Origin: Rubrivivax gelatinosus IL144
GTDB lineage: Bacteria; Pseudomonadota; Gammaproteobacteria; Burkholderiales; Burkholderiaceae_C
Length of the DNA: 64,000 nt
Direction of reading: 5' to 3'
Assembly: GCF_000284255.1 (NCBI RefSeq)
Contig: NC_017075.1
Coordinates: 3,534,001 to 3,598,000 of the forward strand
Every line of letters starts with the position of its first letter. The stretch's first letter is position 1. Positions 1 through 10,529 of the stretch are shown here, one piece after another. A model generated the notes under the pieces. That model saw only the letters and a program-made list of their open reading frames with translations, had not been told where the DNA came from and did not search any database. A program made the translations under genes and the position numbers.

Positions 1-27
1 TTCGCGCGGGTCGGCCTCAAGAAGTGA
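1..27 (+). CDS. 3' end of a truncated upstream gene
   Basis: The first nine codons of the window read in frame to a TGA and give the tail FARVGLKK. A rho-independent terminator follows about 40 nt later, which fits the end of a plus-strand gene. Eight residues are too few to identify a product, and other frames cannot be excluded. Confidence 0.35.
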   Translation, partial: FARVGLKK

Positions 28-66
28 GGCGTGCCCGCCGGGGCCCGCGCGCGGCCCCCGCTGGAC

Positions 67-95
67 AAGGCAGCCTCGGCTGCCTTTTCTTTTTT
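67..95 (+). terminator. Rho-independent terminator
   Basis: An 8-bp perfect stem (AAGGCAGC / GCTGCCTT, 67-74 and 79-86) with a CTCG loop runs into an interrupted T-tract through 95. It lies between the truncated gene at the edge and the next plus-strand start, so it probably ends the former. Confidence 0.8.
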
Positions 96-124
96 CCGCC
101 GTCTTCACGCATCATCGTCCTCCG

Positions 125-1825
125 GTGAGCAGTCCCAATCCCGCCCTCGTCACCCAGCGCGGCGCGCGCTCCCTGCCGCGGCTGGCGCTGCTGGTGTTCT
201 GTGCCGCGTACGTGCTGCCCGGCGTCTTCCACCGCGACCCCTGGCGCAACGCCGACCTCGTCGCCTACGGGCTGATGTCGGCGATCGCCGAAGGCCGGAC
301 GTCCTGGCTGTCGCCGACGCTGGGCGGGGTGCCGGCCGACGCCGCGCTGCTGCCGCACTGGCTGGGCGCGCTGGCGATCCAGTGGCTGGGCCCGCTGTTC
401 GGCGACGGCGCCTTCGCCGCGCGCGTCCCGTTCGCGCTGCTGCTGGCGCTGGCGATGGTGCTGGTCTGGTACACGACCTACTACCTCGCGCGCACCCAGG
501 CCGCGCAGCCGGTGGCCTTCGCCTTCGGCGGCGAGGCCGACCCCGTGGACTACGCGCGAGCGATCGCCGACGGCGCGCTGCTGGCGCTGATCGCGACGCT
601 GGGCCTGCTGCAGCTGGGCCACGAGACGACGCCCGAACTCGGCCAGCTGGTCGGCGTGGGCCTGTTCATGCTGGCGCTGGCGATCGCGCCGTTTCGCCGC
701 TGGCAGCCGCGCGTGGCCATCGTCGCCGCACTGCTGGTGCTGGCCGGCAGCGGCGCGCCGGCCACGGCGCTGGGCATCGGCCTGGGCGGCGTGCTGGTCT
801 GCATGCGCTCGGCCTACGACACGGTGCGCCGCTTCGCGCCCTGGGTGGCCGCGGCGACGCTGGCCTCGGCGGCGCTGGCCGCCTGGCTGGGCGCCTGGCA
901 GTGGCGCGCCTCCTGGCCCGACGCCGACGACGCCGTGACGCTGGCGCGCCAGTGGGCCTGGTTCCTGTGGCCGGCCTGGCCGCTGGTGCTGTGGACGCTG
1001 TGGCAGTGGCGCCGCCATCTGACGCACCGGCACATCTCGGTGCCGCTGGTGACCGTCGTCGTGGCGATGGTCGGGGCGATCGCGACAAACATGAACGAGC
1101 GCCTGCTGATGCTCGCCATCCCCGGGCTGGCGGTGCTGGCGGCGTTCGCGCTGCCGACGCTCAAGCGCACCAGTTCGGCGGCGATCGACTGGTTCTCGAT
1201 GTTCTTCTTCACCTTCGGCGCGATCGCGATCTGGTTCTTCTACGTCGCGATGCAGACCGGGGTGCCGGCCAAGCCGGCGGCCAACGCGCTGCGCCTGGTG
1301 CCGGGCTACGTCGTGCGCTTCGAGCCGGTGGAACTGGCCTTCGCGCTGGCCGGCACGCTGGCCTGGTTATGGCTGCTGCGCTGGCGCACCGGGCGCCACC
1401 GCGAGGCGCTGTGGAAGAGCATGGTGATCCCGGCCGGCGGCGTCGCGCTGTGCTGGCTGCTGCTGATGACGCTGTGGCGCGCGCCGCTGGACTACGCGCG
1501 CAGCTCGCGCCCTGAAGTCGAACATCTGCGCGCCTATGTCGCCAGCGGCGGCTGCATCGCCGCGCCGGGCGCACCGTCGGTCGCGGTGGCGGCGCTCGAG
1601 GTCTTCGGCCGCTACCAGATCGACGCCAGCCCCGATGCCGTGAACGGCCGCTGCGACAACCTGCTGTACCGGGTGCGCGGCGTGAAGCCGCCGCCGGCGC
1701 CGCCGGGCTGGGTGCACGTGGCGACGCTGCAGCGCATGCAGGACCGCGGCGAGCGCTTCGCGCTCTACCGCCGTCAGGCCGCGCCGGCGGCCGCCGTCGA
1801 AGCGCCCGAGGCCGCGGCGCGCTGA
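125..1825 (+). CDS. Multi-pass membrane glycosyltransferase-like protein (GT39/ArnT-like)
   Basis: A 566-residue integral membrane protein with about ten or more hydrophobic segments and a soluble C-terminal part of roughly 95 residues. Just after the first membrane segment it has HRDPWRNAD (residues 36-44). An acidic first loop followed by an alternating membrane/loop pattern is the layout of ArnT/PMT-type transferases that use polyprenyl-phosphate sugars (family knowledge). The start is a GTG, chosen because it opens the frame just before the first membrane segment; no strong Shine-Dalgarno (SD) is seen. The 3' end overlaps the end of convergent phoR by 52 bp. Donor and acceptor cannot be read from the sequence, so the GT39-like label is a fold-level inference. 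Confidence 0.7.
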   Translation: MSSPNPALVTQRGARSLPRLALLVFCAAYVLPGVFHRDPWRNADLVAYGLMSAIAEGRTSWLSPTLGGVPADAALLPHWLGALAIQWLGPLFGDGAFAARVPFALLLALAMVLVWYTTYYLARTQAAQPVAFAFGGEADPVDYARAIADGALLALIATLGLLQLGHETTPELGQLVGVGLFMLALAIAPFRRWQPRVAIVAALLVLAGSGAPATALGIGLGGVLVCMRSAYDTVRRFAPWVAAATLASAALAAWLGAWQWRASWPDADDAVTLARQWAWFLWPAWPLVLWTLWQWRRHLTHRHISVPLVTVVVAMVGAIATNMNERLLMLAIPGLAVLAAFALPTLKRTSSAAIDWFSMFFFTFGAIAIWFFYVAMQTGVPAKPAANALRLVPGYVVRFEPVELAFALAGTLAWLWLLRWRTGRHREALWKSMVIPAGGVALCWLLLMTLWRAPLDYARSSRPEVEHLRAYVASGGCIAAPGAPSVAVAALEVFGRYQIDASPDAVNGRCDNLLYRVRGVKPPPAPPGWVHVATLQRMQDRGERFALYRRQAAPAAAVEAPEAAAR

Positions 1826-3126
1826 CGCAGCCGCGCCGCCGGGAACACGAGGCGGAAACGCGAGCCCCGGCCGGGCTCGCTGGCGACGTCGATCTCGCCG
1901 CCGTGGCGCTGCACGACGTGCTTGACGATCGACAGCCCCAGCCCGGTGCCGCCGGTCTCGCGCGAGCGGCTGCTGTCGACGCGGTAGAAACGTTCGGTCA
2001 GCCGCGGCAGGTGCTCGCGCGCGATGCCGACGCCGGTGTCGGCGACCTCGATCTCGGCGCTGCCGTCGTCGCGGGTACGGAAACGCAGGTCGATGCGCCC
2101 GCCTTCGGGCGTGTAGCGCACGGCGTTGCCGACGAGGTTGCCGATGGCGCTGAGCAGTTCGGTGTCGCTGCCGGCGATCTCGCAGTCCTCGCCCCCGGCG
2201 GCGCTGATCTCGTGGCGCCCGGCCGACAGCGCGCGGCCGTCGGCTTCGGCGCGGCGCAGCAGCGTCGCCACCGGCCACCAGCGGTCCGGCGGCGGCCGCG
2301 GGCTGCCTTCGAGCTGCGCCAGCGTCAGCAGGTCGGCGACCAGCGCCTGCATGCGGTTGGTCTGCTGCTCCATCAGTTTGAGCACACGCTCGCGCTCGAC
2401 CGGCGTCAGCGGCAGCGAGGCCATGGTCTCGACGAAGCCGGCGAGCACCGTCAGCGGCGTGCGGATCTCGTGCGAGACGTTGGCGACGAAGTCGCGGCGC
2501 ATCGCGTCGGCGCGCTCGCGCTCGGTGACGTCCAGCGACAGCACCAGGCGCAGGCCTTCGCCGTACTCGCGCACGATGACCGAGAAGCTGCGCCGGCCCA
2601 GCGGGTCGACCAGCATCAGCGGCTGGCTGAAGTCGCCGACCTGCAGGAACTGCACGAAAGCCGGCTGGCGCACGAGGTTGGTCACGCGCTGGCGACGGTC
2701 GCGCACCGGGTCCAGGCCGAAGTGGTCGGCGGCCTCCGAGTTGCACCACTCGATCTGGCCGCTGGCGTCGAGCATCATGACGCCGTTGGGCGAAGCCTCG
2801 ATGGCCGACAGGAACTGCTCCAGGCGCTGGCGCTCGCGTTCGATCTGCGTCTCGCGCTGGCGAAAGCCCCGCTCCACGCGGTAGCCGAGTTCGCCCCAGA
2901 AGCCGGTGTCGCGCGGCGCGCCACGCGTCTGGTCGCCACGCAGCCAGTTCAACAGCCGGCGCGCGCGCCAGCCTTCGACGGCGGCCGCCAGCGCGGCGAA
3001 GAAGGCGGCGCCCAGCGGCGCGCCGATGCCGGGCTGGCCGACGGAGCGGCCGACGACGTCGCCGACCAGCGCGCCGAGCGCGCCGGCCAGCATCGCCCAG
3101 ATGGCGCGCGACAGCAGTGCACCCAT
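1774..3126 (-). CDS. phoR: Phosphate regulon sensor histidine kinase PhoR
   Basis: A 450-residue membrane sensor kinase that phosphorylates PhoB when phosphate is scarce. Two hydrophobic segments fill residues ~8-50, followed by a linker and a PAS domain (~105-200). The HisKA motif FVANVSHEIRTPL carries the phospho-acceptor His at about 219. The ATPase domain shows an N-box (NLVGNAVRYTPEGG), a G1 box (DTGVGI) and a G2 box (GGTGLGLSIV). It is the last gene of the pst-pho operon, 7 nt after phoB. The Ala/Ser-rich C-terminus runs 52 bp into the convergent upstream gene. Family assignment is firm from domain order and the PhoB/PhoU neighbours. Confidence 0.95.
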   Translation of the reverse strand: MGALLSRAIWAMLAGALGALVGDVVGRSVGQPGIGAPLGAAFFAALAAAVEGWRARRLLNWLRGDQTRGAPRDTGFWGELGYRVERGFRQRETQIERERQRLEQFLSAIEASPNGVMMLDASGQIEWCNSEAADHFGLDPVRDRRQRVTNLVRQPAFVQFLQVGDFSQPLMLVDPLGRRSFSVIVREYGEGLRLVLSLDVTERERADAMRRDFVANVSHEIRTPLTVLAGFVETMASLPLTPVERERVLKLMEQQTNRMQALVADLLTLAQLEGSPRPPPDRWWPVATLLRRAEADGRALSAGRHEISAAGGEDCEIAGSDTELLSAIGNLVGNAVRYTPEGGRIDLRFRTRDDGSAEIEVADTGVGIAREHLPRLTERFYRVDSSRSRETGGTGLGLSIVKHVVQRHGGEIDVASEPGRGSRFRLVFPAARLRQRAAASGASTAAAGAA

Positions 3127-3133
3127 GAGGGGA

Positions 3134-3847
3134 TCAGGCGGCGACGCTGCCCAGTTGCTGCGTCATGCGGTAGCCGGCGCCGCGCACGGTCTCGATCAGC
3201 GCCGAGCACTGCACCGGCGCCAGCGCCTCGCGCAGGCGCTTGACGTGCACGTCGACCGTGCGTTCCTCGATGAACACATGGTCGCCCCAGACGCGGTCGA
3301 GCAGCTGGGCGCGGCTGTGCACGCGCTCGGGGTGCGTCATCAGGAAGTGCAGCAGGCGGAACTCGGTGGGCCCCATCTTCACTTCGCGCAGCTCGTCGTC
3401 GACGCGGCGCGTGACGCGGCGCGTCGCCGGGTCAAGCTTGAGCCCGGCGACCTCGACCGGGCTGTCCAGCGCCTCGGGCGCCTTGCGGCGCAGCACGGCG
3501 CGCATGCGCGCCAGCAGTTCCTTCGGCGAGAACGGCTTGGTCAGGTAGTCGTCGGCGCCGGCGTCGAGGCCGGCGATCTTGTCGGCCTCCTCGTTGCGCG
3601 CCGTCAGCATGATGATCGGGATCTCGCGCGTGCGCGCCTCGCCACGCCAGCGGCGCGCGAGCTGCAGGCCGCTCTGGCCGGGCAGCATCCAGTCGACCAG
3701 CACCAGATCGGGCAGCACGCGGTCGACGGCGGCCTGGGCCTGGTCGGCCGTGGCGGCGATCGTCACCTCGTAGCCGGCGTGGCGCAGGTTGATCGAGATG
3801 AGTTCGGCGATCGCCGACTCGTCTTCGACGACGAGGACATGGCTCAT
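3134..3847 (-). CDS. phoB: Phosphate regulon response regulator PhoB
   Basis: A 237-residue OmpR-family regulator. The receiver domain has the acidic pair ED (residues 8-9), phospho-acceptor Asp52 in LVDWMLPG, Thr82 and Lys104 in TKPF. The C-terminal winged helix ends with the RTVDVHVKRLREAL recognition region. Phosphorylated PhoB binds Pho boxes (family knowledge); candidate sites flank pstS at 8433-8514 in this window. It sits 16 nt after phoU and 7 nt before phoR in one operon. Length is usual for PhoB. Confidence 0.97.
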   Translation of the reverse strand: MSHVLVVEDESAIAELISINLRHAGYEVTIAATADQAQAAVDRVLPDLVLVDWMLPGQSGLQLARRWRGEARTREIPIIMLTARNEEADKIAGLDAGADDYLTKPFSPKELLARMRAVLRRKAPEALDSPVEVAGLKLDPATRRVTRRVDDELREVKMGPTEFRLLHFLMTHPERVHSRAQLLDRVWGDHVFIEERTVDVHVKRLREALAPVQCSALIETVRGAGYRMTQQLGSVAA

Positions 3848-3863
3848 CGTGCCTCCTGTTTCC

Positions 3864-4571
3864 TCAGCGCACGACGTTCTCGACCGCCTCGACCGAGGCG
3901 TGCCGCACGTCCGTGCCCTTGACGACGTAGATGATGGCCTCGGCGAGGTTCTTGGCGTGGTCGCCCACCCGCTCGATGGCCTTGGCGACGAAGACCAGGT
4001 CGATGCTCGAGGAGATCGTGCGCGGGTCTTCCATCATGTAGGTGATCAGCTTGCGCAGCAGGCCGTCGAACTCCTGGTCGATCTGGTCGTCCTGCTTGAG
4101 CACCTCGAGCGCACGCGCGGTGTCCAGCCGGGCGAAGGCGTCGAGCGCCTTGCGCAGCTGGGCCAGCGCCAGGTTGGCCTCGAAGTCCAGGTCGGCCACC
4201 GGCAGGCGCAGGCGGCTGGAGACGCCGGTGTTGATCAGGCGCTGCACGGTGCGCGCGATGCGTGCCGCCTCGTCGCCGACGCGCTCGAGGTTGCCGATCG
4301 TGCGGCTGACGGCGATCAGCAGGCGCAGGTCGCGCGCGGTGGGCTGGCGGCGGGCGATGATGGCCGACAGGTCGCGGTCGATCTCGACCTCGAACTGGTT
4401 GACGCGCTCCTCCTGCTGCAGCACTTGCGAGGCGGTCTCGCCGCTGAACTGGGTCAGCGCGTACAGCGCCTGCGCAACCTGGGCCTCGACGAGGCCGCCC
4501 ATCTCCAGCACGCGGTTGGAGATGCCGCTCAGCTCGGCGTCGAATTGCGTCGAAAGGTGTTTGTCGGTCAT
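3864..4571 (-). CDS. phoU: Phosphate transport regulator PhoU
   Basis: A 235-residue cytoplasmic all-helical protein with two PhoU repeats. It links the Pst transporter to PhoR and damps the Pho response when phosphate is ample (family knowledge). The N-terminus (LSTQFDAELSGISNRVLEMGG) and the repeated E-x3-D metal-binding-like stretches in each three-helix bundle fit the family. It lies 25 nt after pstB and 16 nt before phoB, with no terminator on either side. Confidence 0.96.
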   Translation of the reverse strand: MTDKHLSTQFDAELSGISNRVLEMGGLVEAQVAQALYALTQFSGETASQVLQQEERVNQFEVEIDRDLSAIIARRQPTARDLRLLIAVSRTIGNLERVGDEAARIARTVQRLINTGVSSRLRLPVADLDFEANLALAQLRKALDAFARLDTARALEVLKQDDQIDQEFDGLLRKLITYMMEDPRTISSSIDLVFVAKAIERVGDHAKNLAEAIIYVVKGTDVRHASVEAVENVVR

Positions 4572-4596
4572 GGGTGGGTCCTCGACGCGAAGGGCA

Positions 4597-5382
4597 TCAA
4601 CCGAAGCGGCCGGTGATGTAGTCCTCGGTGTCCTTCTTCTTCGGCTTCATGAAGATGTCGGTCGTGGCGCCGAACTCGACCAGGTCGCCCAGGTACATGT
4701 AGGCGGTGTAGTCGGAGCAGCGCGCCGCCTGCTGCATGTTGTGGGTGACGATCAGCACCGTGTAGTCGCTCTTGAGCTCGTGGATCAGCTCCTCGATCTT
4801 GCCGGTGGAGATCGGATCCAGCGCCGAGCAGGGTTCGTCGAGCAGCAGCACCTCGGGCTTGATGGCGATGCCGCGCGCGATGCACAGGCGCTGCTGCTGG
4901 CCGCCGGACAGGCCCGCGCCGCTCTGGCCCAGCTTGTCCTTGACCTCGTTCCACAGCGCCGCCTTCTTCAGCGCCCACTCGACACGCTCGTCCATCTCGA
5001 CGCGCGGCAGCGACTCGAACAGCCGCACGCCGAAGGCGATGTTGTCGTAGATCGACATCGGGAACGGCGTCGGCTTCTGGAAGACCATGCCGACCTTGGC
5101 CCGGATCAGCGAGACGTCGGTGCGGCTGTTCAGGATGTTCTCGCCGTCGAGCAGGATCTCGCCTTCGGCGCGCTGCTCCGGGTAGAGCTCGAACATGCGG
5201 TTGAAGGTGCGCAGCAGCGTGCTCTTGCCGCAGCCCGACGGGCCGATGAAGGCCGTGACCTTGCGCTCGGGGATGTCGAGGTTGATGCGCTTCAACGCAT
5301 GGAAGCTGCCGTAATAGAAGTTCAGGTCTCGGACCGAGATCTTGACCTTCTCGGTCGTCGGAATGTCCACGGGACGATCCAT
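4597..5382 (-). CDS. pstB: Phosphate ABC transporter ATP-binding protein PstB
   Basis: A 261-residue cytoplasmic ATPase that powers PstAC phosphate import. Walker A is GPSGCGKST (residues 47-55), the ABC signature is LSGGQQQRL, Walker B is [12 protein letters not shown], and the switch His is in VTHNM. The reading frame stays open far upstream, but the start is placed at the ATG giving MDRPVDIP because homologues begin there and it follows pstA by 11 nt. The upstream extension would overlap pstA and has no PstB-like residues. Confidence 0.97.
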   Translation of the reverse strand: MDRPVDIPTTEKVKISVRDLNFYYGSFHALKRINLDIPERKVTAFIGPSGCGKSTLLRTFNRMFELYPEQRAEGEILLDGENILNSRTDVSLIRAKVGMVFQKPTPFPMSIYDNIAFGVRLFESLPRVEMDERVEWALKKAALWNEVKDKLGQSGAGLSGGQQQRLCIARGIAIKPEVLLLDEPCSALDPISTGKIEELIHELKSDYTVLIVTHNMQQAARCSDYTAYMYLGDLVEFGATTDIFMKPKKKDTEDYITGRFG

Positions 5383-5393
5383 CGCGAGTCGCC

Positions 5394-6263
5394 TTATTGC
5401 TTGTTGCGGAACAGCACGCGGGCGAGGATGTTCAGCCCGAGCACGCCCAGCGTGATGAGGAAGACGCCGGCCCACGCGAGCTTCTGCCAGTTCTCGTAGG
5501 GGCTCATCGCGAACTTGAAGATCGTCACCGGCAGGCTGGCCATCGGCTGGCTGATGTCCAGCGTGAAGAACTGGTTGGACAGCGCGGTGAACAGCAGCGG
5601 CGCGGTCTCGCCCGAGATGCGCGCCAGCGCCAGCAGCACGCCGGTGATGACGCCGGCCAGCGAGGCCTTGAGCGTCACCGCCGAGATGACCTTCCACTTC
5701 GGCGTGCCCAGCGCGTAGGCCGCCTCGCGCAGCGAGTTCGGGATCAGGCCGAGCATCGTCGCCGTCGTACGGACGACGACCGGGATGACGATCAGCGCCA
5801 GCGCCAGCACGCCGGCGAAGGCGGAGAAGCTCTTCGTGTGTGCCACCACCGCCGAGTAGACGAACAGGCCGACGACGATCGACGGCGCCGACAGCAGGAT
5901 GTCGTTGATGAACTCGGTGGTGCGGCCCAGCCAGGTGCGCTGGCCGTATTCGGCGAGGTAGATGCCGGCGAGCACGCCGATCGGCGTGCCGACGAAGGTC
6001 GCCAGGCCGACCATCACCAGCGAGCCGACGATGGCGTTGGCCAGGCCGCCGATCTCGGCCTGCGGCGGCGGCGTCGACGCGGTGAAGACCTGCAGCGTCA
6101 GCCCGGCGTAGCCCAGGCGCACGGTCTCGACGAGGATCCAGACCAGCCAGAAGACGCCGAAGGCCATCGCGCCCAGGGCCAGCGTCAGCGCGATGACGTT
6201 GACGCGCTTGCGCCGCGAATGCATCGCCAGGCGGGCGGCGCCGAAGGAGTCGGTGAGGCTCAC
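5394..6263 (-). CDS. pstA: Phosphate ABC transporter permease PstA
   Basis: A 289-residue inner-membrane permease with six predicted membrane helices and the EAA-type cytoplasmic loop ([14 protein letters not shown]) that docks on PstB. The start is a GTG whose last two bases overlap the pstC TGA (GTGA), giving translational coupling. The frame is open for more than 600 nt further upstream, but that part is only the shadow of pstC. It pairs with PstC as the channel for phosphate delivered by PstS. Confidence 0.95.
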   Translation of the reverse strand: MSLTDSFGAARLAMHSRRKRVNVIALTLALGAMAFGVFWLVWILVETVRLGYAGLTLQVFTASTPPPQAEIGGLANAIVGSLVMVGLATFVGTPIGVLAGIYLAEYGQRTWLGRTTEFINDILLSAPSIVVGLFVYSAVVAHTKSFSAFAGVLALALIVIPVVVRTTATMLGLIPNSLREAAYALGTPKWKVISAVTLKASLAGVITGVLLALARISGETAPLLFTALSNQFFTLDISQPMASLPVTIFKFAMSPYENWQKLAWAGVFLITLGVLGLNILARVLFRNKQ

Positions 6264-7237
6264 GCGCGGCTCCCTTCGCCCTTGCGCAGGCGAACCAGCA
6301 GCAGACGCGACAGCGCGAGGACGACGAAGGTGATGAGGAAGAGCACGAGGCCCAGATAGATCAGCGAGGCCTGGTGCAGGCCGGCCTCGGCCTCGGCGAA
6401 CTCGTTGGCCAGCGCCGAGGTGATGCTGTTGGCGGCTTCGAACAGCGACAGCGAGTCGAGCTGGTTGAAGTTGCCGATGACGAAGGTGACGGCCATCGTC
6501 TCGCCGAGCGCGCGGCCCAGGCCGAGCATGATGCCGCCGACGACACCGGTCTTGGTGTAGGGCAGCACGACCTTCCAGACGACCTCCCAGGTCGTCGCGC
6601 CGAGGCCGTAGGCCGATTCCTTCAACATCGGCGGCGTGACGTCGAAGACGTCGCGCATCGTCGCGGCGATGAAGGGGATGACCATGATCGCGAGGATGAT
6701 CCCCGCCGACAGGATGCCGATGCCCACCGGCGGGCCGCTGAACAGCGCGCCGAGCACCGGCACCTCGCCGAACACGGTCTGCAGCGGCGCCTGCACGAAG
6801 CTGGCAAGGATGGGGCCGAAGACCAGCAGGCCCCACATGCCGTAGACGATGGACGGCACCGCGGCGAGCAGCTCGATGGCGATGCCCAGCGGCCGCTTCA
6901 GCCACTTGGGCGCCAGCTCGGTGAGAAACAGCGCGATGCCGAAGCTCACCGGCACCGCGATCAGCAGCGCGATCAGCGAGGTCGCGACCGTGCCGTAGAT
7001 CATCACCAGGCCGCCGAACTTCTGCTGCACCGGATCCCAGTCCTTGGACCAGAGGAAGCCGATGCCGAATTCGTGGATCGCCGGTGCGGCGCCGATCAGC
7101 AGCGAGATGATGATGCCGGCCAGCAGGGCCAGCGTGAGAAGCGCGGCGCCGTGGGCCAGCGCCGAGAACAGCGCGTCGGCCCAGGGACCGTCCCGCCGCT
7201 TGCGCGGCGGCTGGCCCTTCGGGGCCGCTCGTGCCAT
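6260..7237 (-). CDS. pstC: Phosphate ABC transporter permease PstC
   Basis: A 325-residue inner-membrane permease with about six helices and the EAA loop ([14 protein letters not shown]). The start at MARAAPKG is preferred over an in-frame ATG 45 nt upstream because an AGGA sits 7 nt before it. The basic N-terminus (PPRKRRDG) precedes the first helix, as in the family. It is 88 nt after pstS and its TGA overlaps the pstA GTG. Confidence 0.95.
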   Translation of the reverse strand: MARAAPKGQPPRKRRDGPWADALFSALAHGAALLTLALLAGIIISLLIGAAPAIHEFGIGFLWSKDWDPVQQKFGGLVMIYGTVATSLIALLIAVPVSFGIALFLTELAPKWLKRPLGIAIELLAAVPSIVYGMWGLLVFGPILASFVQAPLQTVFGEVPVLGALFSGPPVGIGILSAGIILAIMVIPFIAATMRDVFDVTPPMLKESAYGLGATTWEVVWKVVLPYTKTGVVGGIMLGLGRALGETMAVTFVIGNFNQLDSLSLFEAANSITSALANEFAEAEAGLHQASLIYLGLVLFLITFVVLALSRLLLVRLRKGEGSRA

Positions 7238-7325
7238 GTCGCGATCCTGCTCGTAAGGGGTCGCGGGGAGTGTAGCGGCCAAGAGGAGCTCCGGTTCCCT
7301 GGTGACGTGTCGATCGGATGGCCGA

Positions 7326-8375
7326 TTACTTGAAGGCGATCGCCTTGCCGGCGCCGTCCTTCAGTTCAGCCGCCCACTGCTTGCGGATCAGATCCTTGAC
7401 CGCGGCCGGCAGCGGCACGTAGTCCAGCTCTTCGGCCATCTTGTCGCCGTTGCCGTAGGCCCAGTCGAAGAACTTCAGCGAGGCCGAGGCGCTGGCCGGC
7501 TTGTCCTGCGCCTTGTGCATCATGATGAAGGTGGCGCCGGTGATCGGCCAGCTGTCCTTGCCGGGCTGCTCGGTCAGCACCTGGTAGAAGCTCTTGGCCC
7601 ACTCGGCACCGGCGGCGGCGGCCTTGAAGGCACTGTCGTCCGGCGCGACGAAGTTGCCGGCATGGTTCTTCAGCAGCACGTAGGCCATCTTGTTCTGCTT
7701 GGCGTAGGCGTACTCGACGTAGCCGATCGAGTTCGGCAGGCGCTGCACGAAGGCCGAGACGCCTTCGTTGCCCTTGCCGCCGGCGCCGGTCGGCCAGTTG
7801 ACGGCCGTGCCTTCACCGACCTTGGCCTTCCACTCGGCGTTCACCTTCGACAGGTAGTTGGTGAACAAGAAGCTGGTGCCGGAGCCGTCGGCGCGGCGCA
7901 CCGGGGCGATCTTCGAGTCGGGCAGTGCGACGCCCGGGTTCAGCGCGGCGATCGCCGGGTCGTTCCACTTCTGGACCTTGCCCAGGTAGATGTCGCCCAG
8001 CACCTGGCCGGTGAGCTTGAGCTGGCCCGGCTTGATGCCCGGCACGTTGACCACCGGCACGACGCCGCCAATCACCGTCGGGAACTGGATCAGGCCGTCC
8101 TTGGCCAGTTCGGCATCGGTCAGCGGCGCGTCGCTGGCGCCGAAGTCGACCGTCTTGCCGCGGATCTGGCGCAGGCCGGCACCCGAACCGACCGACTGGT
8201 AGTTGATGCGCACGCCGCTGGCCTTGTTGTAGGCATCGGCCCACTTGGCATAGATGGGAGCGGGGAAAGAGGCGCCGGCACCGGTCACGTCCTGGGCCCA
8301 GGCCAGGGAGCTGCCGAGCGCCATCGTGGCGGCCAGCGCGATACCGCGGGAGAGATTCAAAGTCATCGAATGCAC
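7326..8375 (-). CDS. pstS: Periplasmic phosphate-binding protein PstS
   Basis: A 349-residue secreted solute-binding protein. A cleavable signal peptide of about 27 residues ends around SLAWAQ. Mature motifs typical of PstS are visible: [14 protein letters not shown] near the N-terminus, the SVGSGAG and GASDAPL phosphate-binding loops, and the [10 protein letters not shown] loop. It is the first gene of the pst-pho operon. Its promoter region holds two GTCAC repeats spaced 11 bp apart on the coding strand (see the entry at 8433-8451). Confidence 0.97.
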   Translation of the reverse strand: MHSMTLNLSRGIALAATMALGSSLAWAQDVTGAGASFPAPIYAKWADAYNKASGVRINYQSVGSGAGLRQIRGKTVDFGASDAPLTDAELAKDGLIQFPTVIGGVVPVVNVPGIKPGQLKLTGQVLGDIYLGKVQKWNDPAIAALNPGVALPDSKIAPVRRADGSGTSFLFTNYLSKVNAEWKAKVGEGTAVNWPTGAGGKGNEGVSAFVQRLPNSIGYVEYAYAKQNKMAYVLLKNHAGNFVAPDDSAFKAAAAGAEWAKSFYQVLTEQPGKDSWPITGATFIMMHKAQDKPASASASLKFFDWAYGNGDKMAEELDYVPLPAAVKDLIRKQWAAELKDGAGKAIAFK

Positions 8376-8417
8376 CTTGGGGTGGATGAACGAAGGGGTC
8401 CTCGTGCTTCGGGTTGC

Positions 8418-8451
8418 ACTCTAGAAAGCCTTCGTGACGGCCATGTGACAC
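8418..8451 (-). promoter_or_regulatory. pstS promoter with Pho-box-like repeats
   Basis: On the minus strand two GTCAC pentamers begin exactly 11 bp apart (plus-strand GTGAC at 8434-8438 and 8445-8449), the periodicity of PhoB half-sites. A TAGAGT -10-like hexamer (8418-8423) follows, with no -35, as expected for a PhoB-activated promoter. It would give a leader of about 36 nt to pstS. Binding is inferred. Confidence 0.6.
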
Positions 8452-8465
8452 CCCGGGGCCCGGCT

Positions 8466-8525
8466 GTCATCGACGCACAGCCGTCATGCCGCGGTCACGG
8501 GAACGTCACGAACGCTGCCTAGCCT
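8466..8525 (+). promoter_or_regulatory. Pho-box-like repeats upstream of the fasciclin lipoprotein
   Basis: On the plus strand, GTCAT at 8483, GTCAC at 8494 and GTCAC at 8505 are spaced 11 and 11 bp apart, with another GTCAT at 8466. A TAGCCT -10-like hexamer lies at 8520-8525. Orientation is toward the gene starting at 8564 and opposite to the pstS repeats. PhoB control is inferred from spacing and context. Confidence 0.5.
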
Positions 8526-8563
8526 TGCGCCCGACGATTTCCCTTCAGACCGGAGACCCTTAG

Positions 8564-9055
8564 ATGACCCGCACTCCCCGCCTCTTCCTCGGCGCCCTGG
8601 CCGTCACGGCCGCGGCCTGGCTCGCCGGCTGCGCGACGACGCCGGCCCCGGCGTCGATCGCCGACACGGCCGCGCGCACGCCCGAACTGTCGACGCTGAA
8701 CCGCCTGATCCAGGAAGCCGGCATGGCCGACACGCTGCGCGCCGCCGGTCCGTACACCGTCTTCGCGCCCAGCAACGAAGCCTTCAAGGCCGTGCCTGCC
8801 AAGACGATGGCCGAACTGGAAGGCAACAAGGAGCTGCTGAAGTCGGTGCTCGGCTACCACGTGCTGCAAGGCAAGGTCGCGTCGGCCGACGTCAAGGACG
8901 GCCAGGTCGCGACGCTGCAAGGCGCCAAGGTCGCGGTGTCGCACGCCGGCGACTTCGTCACCGTCGACGACGCGCTGGTGCAGAAGGCCGACGTGCCGGC
9001 GACCAACGGCGTGATCCACGTCGTCGACCGCGTGCTGATGCCGCCGAAGAAGTAA
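8564..9055 (+). CDS. Fasciclin (FAS1) domain lipoprotein
   Basis: A 163-residue predicted lipoprotein. The lipobox LAGC puts the lipidated Cys at residue 23, after a hydrophobic signal. The rest is one FAS1 domain with the diagnostic YTVFAPSNEAF box and a second box near LLKSVLGYHVL. FAS1 domains usually mediate adhesion or cell-envelope contacts (family knowledge); no enzymatic role is indicated. It diverges from pstS, and the shared intergenic region has Pho-like repeats facing this gene, so phosphate-responsive expression is possible. A bidirectional terminator follows directly. Confidence 0.88.
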   Translation: MTRTPRLFLGALAVTAAAWLAGCATTPAPASIADTAARTPELSTLNRLIQEAGMADTLRAAGPYTVFAPSNEAFKAVPAKTMAELEGNKELLKSVLGYHVLQGKVASADVKDGQVATLQGAKVAVSHAGDFVTVDDALVQKADVPATNGVIHVVDRVLMPPKK

Positions 9056-9058
9056 TTG

Positions 9059-9083
9059 AAAAGGCCGCTCGCGGCGGCCTTTG
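9059..9083 (+). terminator. Bidirectional rho-independent terminator
   Basis: An 8-bp stem AAGGCCGC / GCGGCCTT (9061-9068, 9074-9081), extended by one A:T pair, has a short loop, A residues before it and T residues after it. It lies between the fasciclin gene and convergent glmM, so it can act in both directions. Confidence 0.75.
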
Positions 9084-9132
9084 GCGTGAAGACGAGCCGC
9101 CCGGCCTCCCGGCCCGCGGCTCGTCGGCGTTT

Positions 9133-10467
<1,335 letters not shown>

Positions 10468-10529
10468 GGAGGGATTGTCGCGTTTGGCGGCGCCGTCCGG
10501 CGCCCCCGAGACCGTGGAGTTGAGCCGCC

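Noticed and set aside
17..1033. Long minus-strand open frame rich in Arg/Gln/His
   Set aside because: It is antisense to the membrane glycosyltransferase gene; composition is typical of a GC-rich shadow frame and it has no recognisable domain.
4978..5697. N-terminal extension of PstB
   Set aside because: It overlaps pstA in another frame and lacks PstB-like residues; the ATG after the pstA stop is standard.
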